Counted from the stretch's first letter, positions 25,261 to 38,759 are shown. The stretch is 64,000 nt of DNA from Steromphala cineraria (GCA_916613615.1 OU744727.1:18174093-18238092); one strand, 5' to 3'. The notes: generated by a model not told the origin, from the letters alone. A program made the numbers and translations.

Positions 25261-27130
25261 CACTCAAATTGTTCACTGGGGCGTTTTGTGAGATATAAAC
25301 AATTTCAAATATCTTAATTCAATGTTTGTAAATCAGTTTGATCACTTACTTTGTTAATATGCATCGTAGTAGAATATTGTTATGATAAAGGCAAACTTTA
25401 ATCGACATGAAGAGTTTTTGTATACATGTTATTACTTCTAAAACGAGACATCAGTTTTTGTAATGTAACATAAGATTTATTAAACTTATCATTGTTATTG
25501 TTACGACAAATGTACGATTGCCTGCCTCTATAGGTGAGTTTGCTCAAATTTATAATTTCCCCAAAAGACCAAACCAATAACTATTAATGCAATATAAATT
25601 TAATATTGCATCAATTGATTGCATCAATATATAATAGATTTGATATAAAAAATACATTTATTTATCATATAATAATATATGATCAGCTAACAATTTGCAG
25701 GCTTTTTTCTTGTTAAACATCAAAATTCAATCATGGAGAATATAACAGTTGTGATGAAGGTGGCCGCTGTATCATCATTGGTGATATTCTTTTAGATATA
25801 CGCTTGTTTTTGTTAAATGAATGGATGATATATTGTATGTTAGGTGAAATGTAAATATCGTTGTTCAGACAATATATTGAATGGTTTGTTTTGTCGAATG
25901 TCATAAATCTTATTGTCAATTAGTGCAAAGTGCAACGGTAATATTTTCTTTACGATATGTCACTATAAGCAGCACTTCAGTCCCCTTCATCCCCCATCTC
26001 ACTCATTAAGTCTCTTCTTTTCTGTCTGTCTGATATTGGTTTCCAAAATTGAACAATGAAAGTGACTTCGGTAGCAAAGCAAACGATAAACTAGTCGAGA
26101 CTTACTATTTGTTTCCGTGTGAGGTTGAACTTCTAAAGAAAGATACAATAGCAGGAAATGGTATATTTGTGAACAGGTCATAGGCCAGTCATAGTCTGCC
26201 TCATATTGCCACACCAAGTACACTACTAGTAATATTTGTTATATTACCCGTTTAAGCTATCTAGGTACAATGGAGGGAAGTCTACCTTACCCATAATGAC
26301 ATTGTGAAGTGTGCAGTTTTGTCATTTTGTCTCCCGAAGCTGCAGAAAGACTATATTTTAAATATGTGTATGATGCACAAAATATTCTGTTTGAAAACTC
26401 TCTGGTTTTATGAAGGTTTATGAAGGTTTATAGCTCATTGTGGTTTTGATATATCATAAGTTCACGTACAAGACATGAGAATTATTCGAATAATTGCCGC
26501 AAATGACGGTCATTATAAACATAATTACTGTATAGGACAGGACATAATATTAACATATAAGGCATTACAAATCATCATAATCGTTGCTCATTATATTTAT
26601 AACTACTTAACGGTACATAGATGAGATAAAAAATGGGGCATTTAAGAGGGTTTGCCCTCATGGCCATAGTCAAACGGGCAAAAATAATTTTTTTATGAAG
26701 GCCCCAGAGATGTACCCATAACAGAATGTGTAGTTTACAGTTTGGGAAAGATTTTGTGGTTTTGAAAAACGGTATTCTTATCTCCATTTGATGATAATGC
26801 AGAAATAAGACATCAACTATACTCGTAAAGTTTTGGCTTAGCGATAATTAATCTGCATTATCTACGTTAGTAAAGATTGTAATATTAGTTTTGAAAATAT
26901 CCCCCTTTTTCAAAAGTCCTATATACATGTAGATTAATCATCTTAAACTTACAGGAACAGTTAAGTTATATATGTTTGTGTAAATGATGACTGATGAATA
27001 TGATTTGTGTACCTTCACACTAGAAAGATCCTGAAATTTATAAATTATGGTATGCATCAATTTAAACTCATAAAACATGATTTAAATCAAAACGAAGCCA
27101 AATAACAATTTGAAATAACTGTATAAGTTG
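25261..27130. other. No gene recognised
   Basis: AT-rich. It contains a small cluster of palindromes at 25,585-25,630 (tgcaatat...atattgca, then atcaattgat) and a short inverted-repeat stretch near 26,640-26,720 (agggtttgccct; ggccat; ggcccc). Minus-strand frames at 25,731-25,919, 25,999-26,223 and 26,575-26,787 show no family signature. Confidence 0.5.
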
Positions 27131-27139
27131 TTATGGTCT

Positions 27140-27235
27140 TGGCGACGACTTGGTAAGCTGATAGTATTGTCAATGCTAGCGGGTTGCCTGGCGATTGGAA
27201 GGTTCGTGTGAATCTTGCAAGGGACCTGACCTGAA
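27140..27235 (+). repeat. Possible tRNA-derived fragment
   Basis: The stretch ttggcgacgacttggtaagc (A-box-like) is followed by ggaaggttcgtgtgaatc (B-box-like) and then a partly complementary end (ggtctt...aagggacc). It is too degenerate for a working tRNA gene and more likely a SINE head. Confidence 0.25.
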
Positions 27236-28130
27236 AAAGTGATCAAGAAGTGTTAATCTTGTGTACATGAAAAATATAGCAATAGAAATGATAGAACAAA
27301 CAAGGAAATGAACGTTCATATGTGTACAAATGTTTTTCTTTGATTCACAATTTTAAATAATCTTTTAATCATTATGAAATAATATTTTCCAAACAGATGT
27401 TTATGAGTTATTTTATAGCTATTCGTTACTGCATAACTAAACTAATGAGATCACATGTTGATTCGATTCGTAACAGTAAGTAATAGCAAATGATTTCAGT
27501 GAGGAAAAGAAGTCACGACGATCCCAACATTTTGATGATAAGCAAAGACTATGTGTCTGAGAAATGTATTGCTTTCTTAAACAAACATATTCAGGACAAT
27601 GCATTGAAACAATGAATTGCTATATTTCATGATTCAATTAATGTCTTAAAGAAAGGTTTTGCTTTAAACATCCAGTAAATGGTTTAATGACGGTGTAAAT
27701 GTCAGCAGCGATGATGTATAATTCCTACCCTTTTCACATCTCATATTCACGACAGCAACAATTTTCATGAGACTCTTTTAATTGGAAAATAGGCAAAGTT
27801 TTATACCCTGCGGGAAAACTCTAATGAATTTTGATACAGAAAGTTCATAAGCATTAGTTCATCGTTGAATGTTAAATGTCACATCAACTATCGTTCCATA
27901 TTTACTGTAAAATTTGCAAATTTAATTTCTTTTTGAGGAAATTGATTTATGTTTACCTAAGGCAAGAACACATTACAGTTGATTTAGCCAGGAATAAACC
28001 CAATGGTTCAGATATTGATTGTTATACTATTCTAAAACGAAATTTGAATCAACGGTTACGCCAAGGAGAAGGGGACAATTTGATAAAACAGACGTCACTA
28101 AATGCAATAGGGATGCAAACTAAGCGTAGA

Positions 28131-28273
28131 TCCAGTAGAGGGTCGCGTCAGCCCACGTATCGAATTGACCAATCAGAACTCAGCTTACCAAGCCACACTA
28201 ATCTGCCTTCGCACGTATACCGTTTGAGGGTCATAGGTCGCAGAAAAGTCAGCTGACGCAACCCTCCACTAGA
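28131..28273. mobile_element. 143-bp foldback/MITE-like element
   Basis: The ends are inverted repeats of 21 bp with 18 matches: tccagtagagggtcgcgtca (28,131-28,150) and ctgacgcaaccctccacta (28,253-28,271). GC content is higher than in the surroundings. No clear target duplication. The 126-codon plus-strand frame at 27,876-28,256 runs into this element and is therefore unlikely to be a gene. Confidence 0.55.
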
Positions 28274-28346
28274 CCTTTCTAGACTCAGTATAGGAGTGAA
28301 ACGGATAATATTGAGGCTAGGTTAACTTAGACTGCAATTTCACATT

Positions 28347-28795
28347 TTTAGCTCATCAGGTCTGATAGACCCGATGGGCTTATGGCATGGCATGGCGTCC
28401 GGCGTCCGTCCGTGTGTCCGTCCATCCGTAAACTTTTCACATTTTCGACTTCTTCTCCAGAACCAATGACTCTAGAGAGCTGAAATTTGATGTGCAGACT
28501 CCTTGGCAGATGGGGATTCTAAATTGTAGATTTCGTGACCTCATGACCCCAAATGGGGTCACAGGGGTCAAAACCTTAAAAACCTATGTTCATCTTCTTC
28601 TCCAGTTCCAAAAGGTCTAGAAAGTTGAAAAGTTGTGTGTAGACTCCTTGTCTAATGGAGATTCTAAATTGTAGATTTTGTGAACCCATGACCCCAAATG
28701 AGGTCACAGGGGTCAAAACTTTAAAAACCTATTTCCATCTTCTTCTCCAGTTCCAAAAGGTCTAGAGAGCTGAAAAGTTAAATAGATAAAAGATA
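28347..28795 (+). repeat. Interspersed repeat with 145-bp internal period
   Basis: Starts with a hairpin (agctcatcaggtct, loop gat, agacccgatgggct; 28,350-28,380), then a gtcc/gtccg-rich microsatellite-like stretch (28,397-28,430), then units of 145 bp marked by cttcttctccag at 28,449, 28,594 and 28,739. Each unit carries gattctaaattgtagat, and ccccaaat(g)ggtcacaggggtcaaaa. Similar gtccg-rich repeats starting at a ctcatc hairpin are, as I recall, common in bivalve genomes. It is non-coding. Confidence 0.65.
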
Positions 28796-29620
28796 AATCC
28801 TCCTCTTGTTTGGTGTTATGGGACGAGCCGAAGGGTGTAAATAATTTATCACACCGATCAATTATTGACTTCAGTTGAGGTGAAACCAATGGTTTATTGA
28901 CCTCGAGGTCGTGGTCTTTTACGGAAAGGTTAAAGTACAGATAATATCTTGTTGATTTGTCTTCCTAACCCTCATACAAACTTTCCGAAAGGGATAAGGG
29001 CTGAAAAACGAGATGATTGTCACATGACAACGAAGGTTACATATTCACAAGTATGCACAATAAACAGACCCGAAAGTACATTGTATTCCACTATTTCAAA
29101 TCATCTGCATACTCAAATTTATACTTACTATATAGAAAATCTCGATACATCGATATGAGAATTAGAAGAATTATAATAAGGCAGGATACGTATGGAAGAA
29201 ATAAAAAATAACTGCGGAAATTAATAAACTTTCAAAACCTAAACATTTTTTGTTGTTGGTGATACTAAATAATTACAGAATAAAGCAACAGTCAAATGCT
29301 AGGTAATTAATATAAATTATTTAGAGACAGTTCGCAAGTAACTTGCCAAAGCAAGCCTCACAGAGAGTTACCAAGCAGATCGTAATGTTATAGTGCTTTT
29401 GACTACTCCCAATGGTTTCATTAAAGCCATAGCATCAATATGTAATATTATTCGCAACCTTCACACTTTGGTTTCTGGTATTTTCACTACATATAATTAT
29501 TGACTGTTGTTTAAAAAACTTCAATTCAGGTATTGAAATATTCTTATGGTTGATGAAATGTAGTTCATAGATTTGTAGATATAGTTGGATCTGGAACATA
29601 ATCAACATTTATACCACAAA

Positions 29621-30210
29621 CTTGTACATATGGCTTAGTATCTTCTGTACAAGACTTGGTATCTTCTGTACACAACTTGGTGTCTTCTATATTGATTTGT
29701 ATCTTCTATGCATGATTTGGTATGTTCTATACATGATTTGGGAGCTTCTGTACACGACTTGGTATCTTCTGTACATGATTTGTATCTTCTGAACATGATT
29801 TGGTATCTTCTGTACACGACTTGGTATCTTCTGTACATGATTTGTATCTTCTATACATGATTTGTATCTTCTATACATGATTTGTATCTTCTGTACATGA
29901 TTTGGTATCTTCTGTACATGACTTGGTATCTTCTGTACATGACTTGGTATCTTCTGTACATGATTTGTATCTTCTATACATGATTTGTATCTTGTGTACA
30001 TGATTTGGTATCTTCTGTACACGACTTGGTGTCTTCTATATTGATTGGTATCTTCTGTACATGACTTGGTATCTTCTATACATGATTTGGTATCTTTTCT
30101 ACTTGACTTGGTATCTTCTGCACATGACTTGGTATCTTCTATACATTATTTGGTATCTTCTGTACTTGACATGGTACATGTATCTTCTATATACGATTTG
30201 TATCTTCTAC
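29621..30210. repeat. 20/21-bp minisatellite
   Basis: About 28 tandem units of a 20- or 21-bp sequence, tgatttggtatcttctgtaca or tgatttgtatcttctataca, fill about 590 bp. The extra g of tggtat decides between 21 and 20. Units vary at tac/tat, g/a and c/t positions, with neighbouring units often sharing variants, as expected from slippage or unequal exchange. Long frames on both strands in this span come only from the unit length and are not genes. Confidence 0.95.
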
Positions 30211-30254
30211 AATGTTTATAAGTTCTTTAAATGTATAAATAGAGGATATTATAT

Positions 30255-31080
30255 GAGTGTCCATGACATACATTGTACTATGTTTACGACACGAGTGGCT
30301 AAATATTAGTATTTCCCGAGCGAGAGCGAGGGATATACTGATATCTTGGCACGAGTGTCGTAAACATAGTATGTCATCGGCACGAATATAATATTCTGTT
30401 TATTACCGTAGCCTCCAAATCAAAGAAATTACTCAAAACCTGGTGATAAGCATAGGCGGAAAAGCCGCCGCCGGCCCGTATAGATTGTGAGGTCATAGGT
30501 GAACCGTGACGTCAAAGCATTGTTAATAACGTGACGTCACAATGAAAAGTGATATTTTGCCCTAGGGCAACATATGAAAAATATGAACCCCGGTATGACT
30601 GCCCTCGTAGGTAATAAATACAACTAGAGCTACAACTGTAGGTTCATAACATTTAACCTTTTATGCTCACTTTAAAAAAAATTGCAATGTATTTAAAATC
30701 ACTCAATAAACATTGCCTTATTGTGGCCAATGTACAAAAATAACTTCACAATCATTTCTTAAAAATGTGATTAAATACATAAAAATAAACTGTCATACAA
30801 CATTGTATAATAAAAGAAAGGTTTATATTTAATGTCTTCATGTACATTATGAATTAAGAAAGGGATATAGCTTTATCAACAACATAACCAGTTGTGTAGG
30901 ACAAATCACAATCAATTTTCAATGAGGATGATAAAGGTTCTACACTCTTAAATGATACTTGCCCGAATGATGTTCCCTTATTAGGATTTAAAGTGAAAGT
31001 AATGTAAGTTAGATACCTTGATACATTGTGTACAGATTGATTCTTCGATGTGTCTGTAAGGAATCTCTTTAACTTCAATT
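30255..31080 (-). mobile_element. Unclassified element with long terminal hairpin
   Basis: The left end has a 17-bp perfect inverted repeat, tactatgtttacgacac (30,276-30,292) and its complement (30,355-30,371), extended by atgacata/tatgtcat with a 5-base bulge; the loop holds a second palindrome (tttcccgagcg / agcgaggga). Next come gtgacgtcac (30,530) and a gccctagggc palindrome (30,560). At the right a 74-codon minus-strand frame (30,854-31,078) includes SFGQVSFKSVEPLSSSLK and might be the C-terminus of an element protein. Homology to the following repeat unit resumes at 31,083, which sets the right edge. Confidence 0.45.
30854..31078 (-). CDS. 74-codon frame, possible element-protein C-terminus
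   Basis: Translation gives a protein-like composition with a run SFGQVSFKSVEPLSSSLK and ends TTGYVVDKAISLS before a stop. No ATG context or upstream exon is evident, and the frame begins exactly where unit homology ends, so it probably belongs to the mobile element at 30.3-31.1 kb. No domain is recognised. It may be non-functional or chance. Confidence 0.2.
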   Translation of the reverse strand: MKLKRFLTDTSKNQSVHNVSRYLTYITFTLNPNKGTSFGQVSFKSVEPLSSSLKIDCDLSYTTGYVVDKAISLS

Positions 31081-32752
31081 TAAACGCTCAGACATGTAAA
31101 ACCGTGAATAGATCAACCACAATTTGAACTAAGTAACCTAGGGCTTGTCCGTTTTGGGAACGAGAGGTGTAAAAATGGTGACATTTTATTAGTTTAGCCA
31201 TGATTGAATAGCAATTCCAATCATGGAGCCTTCTCTTTAATAACATTCTTCTGCCTTTCTTCATATAGTTCTATTGATCTCGCTATTTATGTAAACGATC
31301 TCTTGTCTTTTGTATTGGAAGTACCTTGTCTAACGTTCATATATCTGTATCTGACTTGCCTCTGACCATTTACGTGATTTGACAAATAATTTAGAAAACG
31401 CAACGACACGTCATTGATTAGAATAAGTATACACTGTTATGATTAGATATCCGACCAATTACGCTAGACTGTAAGCATCTTGGTTTGAAGATGAGTTACG
31501 AATATCTTCACGATCTCGAGCGAACCTTACGATTTCTCAGGCACGAATGCCACGACAGCTTCAATAAGACGGAGGTAACTTGTATATTTTCTCTTATCAT
31601 CCAGTCAGTCCAAAAGGGAATATGGAAACATGCAATGTATAGTGGTGAAACTTAATAATGTCATATTTGAAGTTATTTCCATTGACTTTCATGTTATTTT
31701 TGAATTGAACAAATAATTTACTTGCCGTGGATTGTGCGTATATTTCGGTCAAGCGTTGCAGCTTGATTTCAATTAATTTTAGTTTAGTAACTAATGAAAC
31801 CGCTTTATCTCCAAATGTATGACTGCATGACGAGGTATGAACTGTTAGGTTAATTGAATTAATATCATTTGCTTAAAATTTGCAATACGAATACAGGGTA
31901 GCTCAAATCAGCAGTATTGGTCTGTTTCATGTATTGCAAGACGTTGGCAAAACTAGGGAAGTGCTCTGCACCGTACTAACACCGTTACTTTGAGTACACA
32001 CGCATGAGTACTGTAAGATTTTTAAAAAACTTTTTGTAACTTTTATTTCTCTTAACAATTCTGATTTTAATGAGACTGAGTTTGACCCTTCCTTGTGCAC
32101 GGAAATGTCTGTTGGCGAGTGAGTTTATGCTTTTGTCTTGTAGACTTTGATAAAGTCAAGCTCTCACTCAAAAATAAAAGTTGTCGGTAACTTTATTGTT
32201 ATCTGCCCTTCCAACTTGCATTTCTGTTGAAAAATGAAATTTTGAAAGATTGCTGCACAAAGGGCATTTAATTTTTTTAACTTTCAAGATAAACTTTTTG
32301 TCGGTCAATGCTTCAGCTAAACAATATGTTAGTTTCCCTTTCTTAGAACCATTATAAGTTGAAACATGTTTCTTCGTCGGACGTTTATAAAGTGAAAAGG
32401 ATCAACTTAAGTCTGACAAATGGCTTCATCCTGTGCGAGGCCCCTTATATATAAGTGATATGACATTATTCACTTATGCCAAATTCCATGCTTGCATATA
32501 TATTATTGTGCGTAATTAATTCTAACTTATAAATGTCGACGAATGTTTGTGACGATACCCTAACGTCTCAGTCCAGAAAGGTTACCATCCTTCCTGGTAT
32601 GAATGGGCTCCGAGGGTTTGCAGGTCGCATTAGTTTTCATGACGGTGGGTAACCGTGTGTCGGCCAATACAAAGGAGTCTCTGTTGTAATTTTTCTGTTG
32701 GCGTTTACATAAGTTCCAATTTGAGAACGCATTACCCAATATGCAGACAATA

Positions 32753-32799
32753 TCTCCCATGTGATCCTACTGAATTACAATTCTATTGCAGAAGACTAA
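32753..32799 (+). repeat. Recurrent ~80-bp motif, copy 4 (short)
   Basis: The counterpart of the block at 493: 25 bp are identical (503-527 and 32,763-32,787). The right half, with the cagataactta word, is missing, so this copy looks truncated. Confidence 0.55.
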
Positions 32800-35700
32800 C
32801 TTAAACTAAGTTAAACCTTTTTTTTCACTCACTCAGAAAACAGCCACAGAACGTTGACTACCTACAGGATAATAATTATAAAGATTTTAATAATAAGAAC
32901 ATATTTAATTGTTTCTTATGAATATTGTGTGTAGATGATGAGCATAAATTGTTTTGGGAATCAACGATTTTACCATATACTTAGGATTATGCATGATTTA
33001 CACAATATTGCCCTTTCACTTTCTTTAGATGTGAATCACTAAATAACTCAAACGTTTATGAACTATCTTCTCAAATATTATATTCAATTCCAATGTTGGT
33101 AGTGCTTCAAATTAATTCTAAAAATGTATATGTATTGAACAATCAATATACCGTAAGTAGTCATGTGTTGAAAATTATGCATGCCAATTCAACATTGCAC
33201 AAAGTAATCTACATGAAGTTTCTATGATCTCCTATCCTTTGCCCGTTGTTACTTGTGTATAATAGATAACATTTCTCTCAAATTAAGGTGCACATTATTA
33301 AAAAGTCATTTCTTTAGATAATAAAGTTAAGCTAATGTTAAAACATGTGCATGAATTTATGAATTGTTAAAAAATTTATGAGATATTCAATGACTTCTGA
33401 TTTAAGCTTTGGACTCAAGATTTGCCTTAATCGCTGCCAGATTGTTTCCGGAGTGTGCTTCTTAAGTATTTGACTAAAAAAATAATAATTATCTACTATA
33501 CAATAATTAGTTTTGGAAGAATGTTTATTGAATGAGTCGAACCGAAGCAATCATCATAGTTTTTAAGTGATGGTAACATGCTAAAACAATTGGGGAATAA
33601 ACAATAACATTAACTATAGAGCTGATTAAAAATATTAGTAATACTGCAAAGGGCACATTCAGAGGATTTCCTGATGAGATGATGGAACAGTCATTCTCTA
33701 GCAACTAAAATATTTTGGCCAGAAACGAGGAAAATAAATTCTCAAAGAGTGATGAGTTCGTCATATGTAGGAGGGCATAGTCCATTATTACCCGTTTTGT
33801 GTTATCCTTTAGGTTAGTGTTAATGGCAACACGTTTTTGTTACTGGAGTAAAAAAAAATCTATATATTTTATGTTTTTGCATATCCGACGTATTTTGATT
33901 GTAATGTTTAAATAAATCTGTATGATGCAAAGAAACAAATGTTTGACTAATATTGACTTCTCAGCGAGCTATTGTTTGCATCAAAGGAATGTATTATCAA
34001 CAAAATCCTGTAAAAATAAGTAAAACAACCGCACACTTAAGACAAATTCAAAAACATGCCCAAACTTGTAACACCGGAAAGAAAGTTCATTGCCTATCCT
34101 CCCATTAAAGAGACGTGACTGAATCTCATTTTGCTACCGTTCGAAAGTGCGCTCAACTGCATTGCATTTGGTGCAAACTAAAGCTCTGGTTAGGCTCTCT
34201 TGAATGTTGTTTGCCTCACACAAATAACTATATTGAAAATGAATATGTATTTTGTCCATTGTTATGAATCTAAAGCTACAAACGCTCCAACGTTAGCGTT
34301 ACGTTAATAAATGCTTAGCAGCTACTTTTTAAAAATGTTTTTCAGTGCAGATCTGATTTTAGTCTTTGTGCACTTGCTTAACTGTAAGAAGGGAGTTTGT
34401 AGATTTCAGTGCATGTTAAGTACGTTTTAACAAGGAGAGGGAATCATTCCCCTCGATGCATTAACAGACTCATTTAGAATACTAATTGCCTTATTTAAAG
34501 TTATCTCAACAAAGGTTTCTTCGTGATGTGTTTGCTTTTCTCAGATGGAAAACTCAAGGCTACTATGGGCAGTCACAACACATGAACCGGGCAATTACAG
34601 TAACCGTAGTTTTTAGCAGTTGTGTGAGTTAATTAACGATGATGAATGTTGAAGTATTTTTAATCCGTTTCATTTACGCAAGAAATCACTTTTATCAAAA
34701 AATAATCATTACATGACATACAATGATATATGTTATGGGTTAGATGCAATCGAATGTCTTTGCATGTCTCACAATAATGTAACCAATATTTTTTTCAGAT
34801 TAAAAGGCAAAGTTTACAGCTTGTTAGGAACGCCGAGGAGTTGGGATCCACAAAATTCTTAAACCATTTTATGGTCGATTGTTAAATGTTACCAAAACCA
34901 TTTAATCATATTTGATGTTGACTATGCATTCGAAAGTAGAAATGAAAGTGCCAAGACACTATTTTACTTCCAGAAGCAACCCTGAAGAACTCAAGTGATT
35001 ATTTTTCCATTTATATAGGGTGTAGTAAACTTACCGTGTCTACGTGAGCACATCGTTATAATACAAATGGAAACCATCCCAGCTCCACATACATGTACCT
35101 AGAAATGGAACTGAAAAGTAACGGTTGAGATAATGCTACAGTAATTAAGATGATAAAAAATTATTAAAATCAAAAAAGCTTTATATCTAAAATTAAAATA
35201 CATATTTCAGTCTTAGTTTACAAATGCAGAATAAAAATAAAGAATAAACCGATAATGAAAACTGTGTCAATCACATGTAAACATCATTTACAGTCTGAAT
35301 GAACCTGTCTAAAAGCAACTTGATTTAATTTATTTTATGTAAAATTTATTTCAGATTTGTTAATGTCAACTTTATTTGACGTATTCTGATAAGGTTGATA
35401 AGGTGAAACTATTTAATGTTTTCATATGTTATATATAGTTTACAATAATAAACAACATACTTCATGATCGGACCAGTCAATATGGGTTTTCAGTTACGGG
35501 GTTCATACACCAAATATAATACCGTAAGCTTTGTTACTACTGTTGGACATTAACATTGTTGTCTTTTTCTGGATTAGCTTGTCACATGAAATATCCGTTG
35601 ATATTAAGCAGAAGAGGTACACAATTTAACCAGCGTCTTTGATTTGTGCCTAGTTGGTGAGAATAGGGCAAGCAACTTCTAGCGAATTTGTATGATACAT

Positions 35701-37484
35701 TGTAAAAATTGAAGATACATTTTCGATAACGTGATGATCAATTTACTTGGGTAAAATACTATAAGGGTTCTAATGTTCTCAAAAGCATACAAAGGGTTTG
35801 TGTGGAATCAACCTCTAAATGATGAGGGCTTTTGCAAATTCAGTTATTCAGTAACATTATTTTATCCAACAGGCGATTGATATCATTATGCATTTAAAAG
35901 TACAACAGGGATTATAAATAATACAAATAAACAACGGTAAGGGCATAATTTAATTTTAAAAAAATCACATCTTCATCAGTTTATGACATAGCCATACTAT
36001 ATAACTCTATCTCTTTCTTCACAAAAACGTTACTGTGAAATCTAATACAGGAGATGACACCTCAAGAATAGAATGGTAGGCGTTAAACAACATGTACTGA
36101 ACAGGCAACATAACGTGCAAATGTTGACCTGTACGGACTGATCTTGGGTAATGAAATATTAATAGTGTTAGTTTAAACTGGGTTCAATCAGACATCTTGT
36201 CGTCACTTTGTGATGAGATTTTCCAATTCAATTACTCGAATTCAAGATGTGATCACATTTCATGTAAAAACAATAAATAAGATGCAGGTTGTAAACCTAT
36301 GTGAAACAAAGCGAGATAAAAATATATCGTCATCAGATTATTATTTAGAAGACACCCAGAATAAAAATTGTGGAACAAGAGTCGTAATAATGGTTCCATT
36401 TTATTCGTTTACCAACAATATAATAGCTATAAATAACACAAAGCCTTTTGCTTTTTAAAATACATTCTTCTGTCATGTTTGATATTTCGAGTGGTCTCGA
36501 TAAACAAATGTATTTATGCGCGGAGTCTTTATAAGATTCTCTGTACGTACATGGAGAGTTTTGAAGTCAACGAAGGATACATACGTATATTTTATCAAAC
36601 ACATTATCGTATTGTGTTCATAAATAGTTTTCAAAGGAAACATTCAAAATGTGCACATTTGAGGAGAGTGAACGTTTGTGATTTCTAGTATTAAGAGGCA
36701 TTATACCAAAACGGGATATTGGGATTGCATAGTGGCGTTATTCTATAAAATGAATCGACCACGATATTTCGAAGAAGTTTGTCAGTATGTATGATGCATA
36801 AAGTGCATCAGCGATTAATTGATTTCTTTCTGGTAACCAGATAAAGGTTTCCGTTATGGTTATATGATACAGTTTATTGCCATAGCATTTAACCTAAAAA
36901 GAATCTCCACATTTGCTAATGGTAGATCAATAATAACGTTTTTGTTCTTTTAATTGCATATGAGACAAAACTGGCTTGGGATAGTAAGTGATTTGCCTGA
37001 ATGAACTAATATTCTTTATTGGTTTATTTCTACTTTCATTTATGACTGATAAGCCTCTTTTAGCACCGATCCTTGTAATTGTCAAATGAGGTCGTTTTGC
37101 ACAAAGTTGTGATTTGTTAATCAGACTTATTCTATGTTCCAAATAACCATATGATTTATAAGTGAGATATGCATTTCTATCTTCTGTTTTGATTTCTTTT
37201 TATCATAAATATCCTTTTAAACTTTAACAAAAAAAGGAATAAAAAATACTCACAAAACCAATATTGCCAACTTTTTTAGTTCAAGATAGCAATATTTAGA
37301 TAGCACAGCATTTAATTTCATTAATGGAAAAGCCTAATGCTGGTAACTGCTCTTCAATCATGTCTAAGGCAATAAAACAGAACAACAGTTACAGCTCTTT
37401 AGTCCCAGAATAAACAAAAAGACCTAGGTTACTCAGTTTGAATTGAGGGAGATACGTTTTAAGAAATTTGAGCATTTGTATAGA

Positions 37485-38007
37485 CCCTTATGCCCCTATA
37501 GCACTACGAGCCAAATTATCACGAATAGAAACGAATAAGTGATTGTATAAGTTCGTCAACATTCAGCAAAATTCCTGAACAGCAATTGCAATTGTACGAA
37601 ATGTTTATGAAAACTCGTAGCTTTACTTGCAGACCATACGAATTTGATACAATTTGTTAGAGAATAATGTACGAATTGTACAACATAATAAAGAAACAGT
37701 TGCAAATACACAACGAATTTCTAATTGTTCGCCCATAATTTAGGACATTCGTAAATTATTCGGAGATAATTCGTAAGTAGTTCGGGGTGAGACCATCAAA
37801 TTACGATTTAGTTATCTATAGGTAACGAAGCAACTACGAACAAATCAATATTTGATCACGAATGCCACGCGTTGGAGGAATGTTGCCGAATCAACAACGA
37901 ATCATTTAAGAATTCCAATAAATAATTACGAGTTCTCATGAATGTGGAAAGTTTCTCTTTCATGATCATTTATGACAATTCATCTAGTGAAATAGGAGCA
38001 TTAGGGG
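37485..38007. mobile_element. MITE-like element rich in acgaa/ttcgt
   Basis: The ends are imperfect inverted repeats: cccttatgcccctatagcac at the left and the complement of cccctaatgctcctatttca at the right (about 523 bp apart). The inside is dense in acgaat, ttcgt and attgtac words, so much of it can pair with itself. No coding frame. The target duplication is unclear. I recall similar acgaatt-rich elements from bivalves but have not checked. Confidence 0.55.
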
Positions 38008-38094
38008 AAAGCTTAGATACAAAAATGGTTGTTCTTCTGCTAACAGTGTTTCATTGAATCTAACTGATATGATATTGTGTAATCCTTCAGATTG

Positions 38095-38117
38095 ATGATG
38101 ATGATGAGGATGATTGA
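38095..38117. repeat. Short gat microsatellite
   Basis: gatgatgatgatgaggatgattga: six trinucleotide units with one change. Not seen at the corresponding place in copy A. Confidence 0.7.
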
Positions 38118-38759
38118 TTAAGTAAATATCCAGTGTATTCTTACATAAGAAGATATGTCATTTGAATCATTATTAGGTCAACCCGCAATTAATCTCAATT
38201 TTGATTTTGATTGCTTTCCTTTTTAAACCAATCTTAGAAACATCCAAAACATTGTGTTTGGGAATACGTTTACGATTAATTACCATTCAAGTTGTTTTTT
38301 CTAAGATTGGAAATATTTTTTGAAAGTATTGATAAAGGGGCCAATGTTTTCTTTTGACAGAATTTGTATTCGATTATTTGCACATGTTCTATGTTTTATG
38401 AATGTTCCCGTGCTTGCTGAATGTTAGTAAAATTATGTTCATAAGGACGACCTATAAAAAGGTTTTTAAATATTGGTGTACATTATTCGAAAATTTGGAA
38501 ACGTACAAACACTTGAAGAAAATATAAAACTATATCTTGTAATTTTTCTTAAAGAACATGGTCCTGAAGATTAACCTCACTTCATATTCAAATGTTTTGA
38601 AATAATGCATTCAGAATGATACATATGACACATTCACCTGACAATATGATATTATTTAATTTACAATATGTTATAACATCAAAATCTAAAAGCTCTTCAT
38701 TTTAATAACGTTTTATAAGAGAAGAACTTGCTCTACACTCAATACTTGTATCATAAATT

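Noticed and set aside
27876..28256. 126-codon plus-strand open frame as a gene
   Set aside because: Its C-terminal third lies inside a 143-bp inverted-repeat element and no domain is recognisable.
29621..30210. CRISPR array
   Set aside because: Units are directly tandem without unique spacers, and the genome is eukaryotic.
29635..30309. Long frames across the minisatellite (both strands)
   Set aside because: They come from 21-bp units and break at 20-bp units; the peptides are pure repeats.
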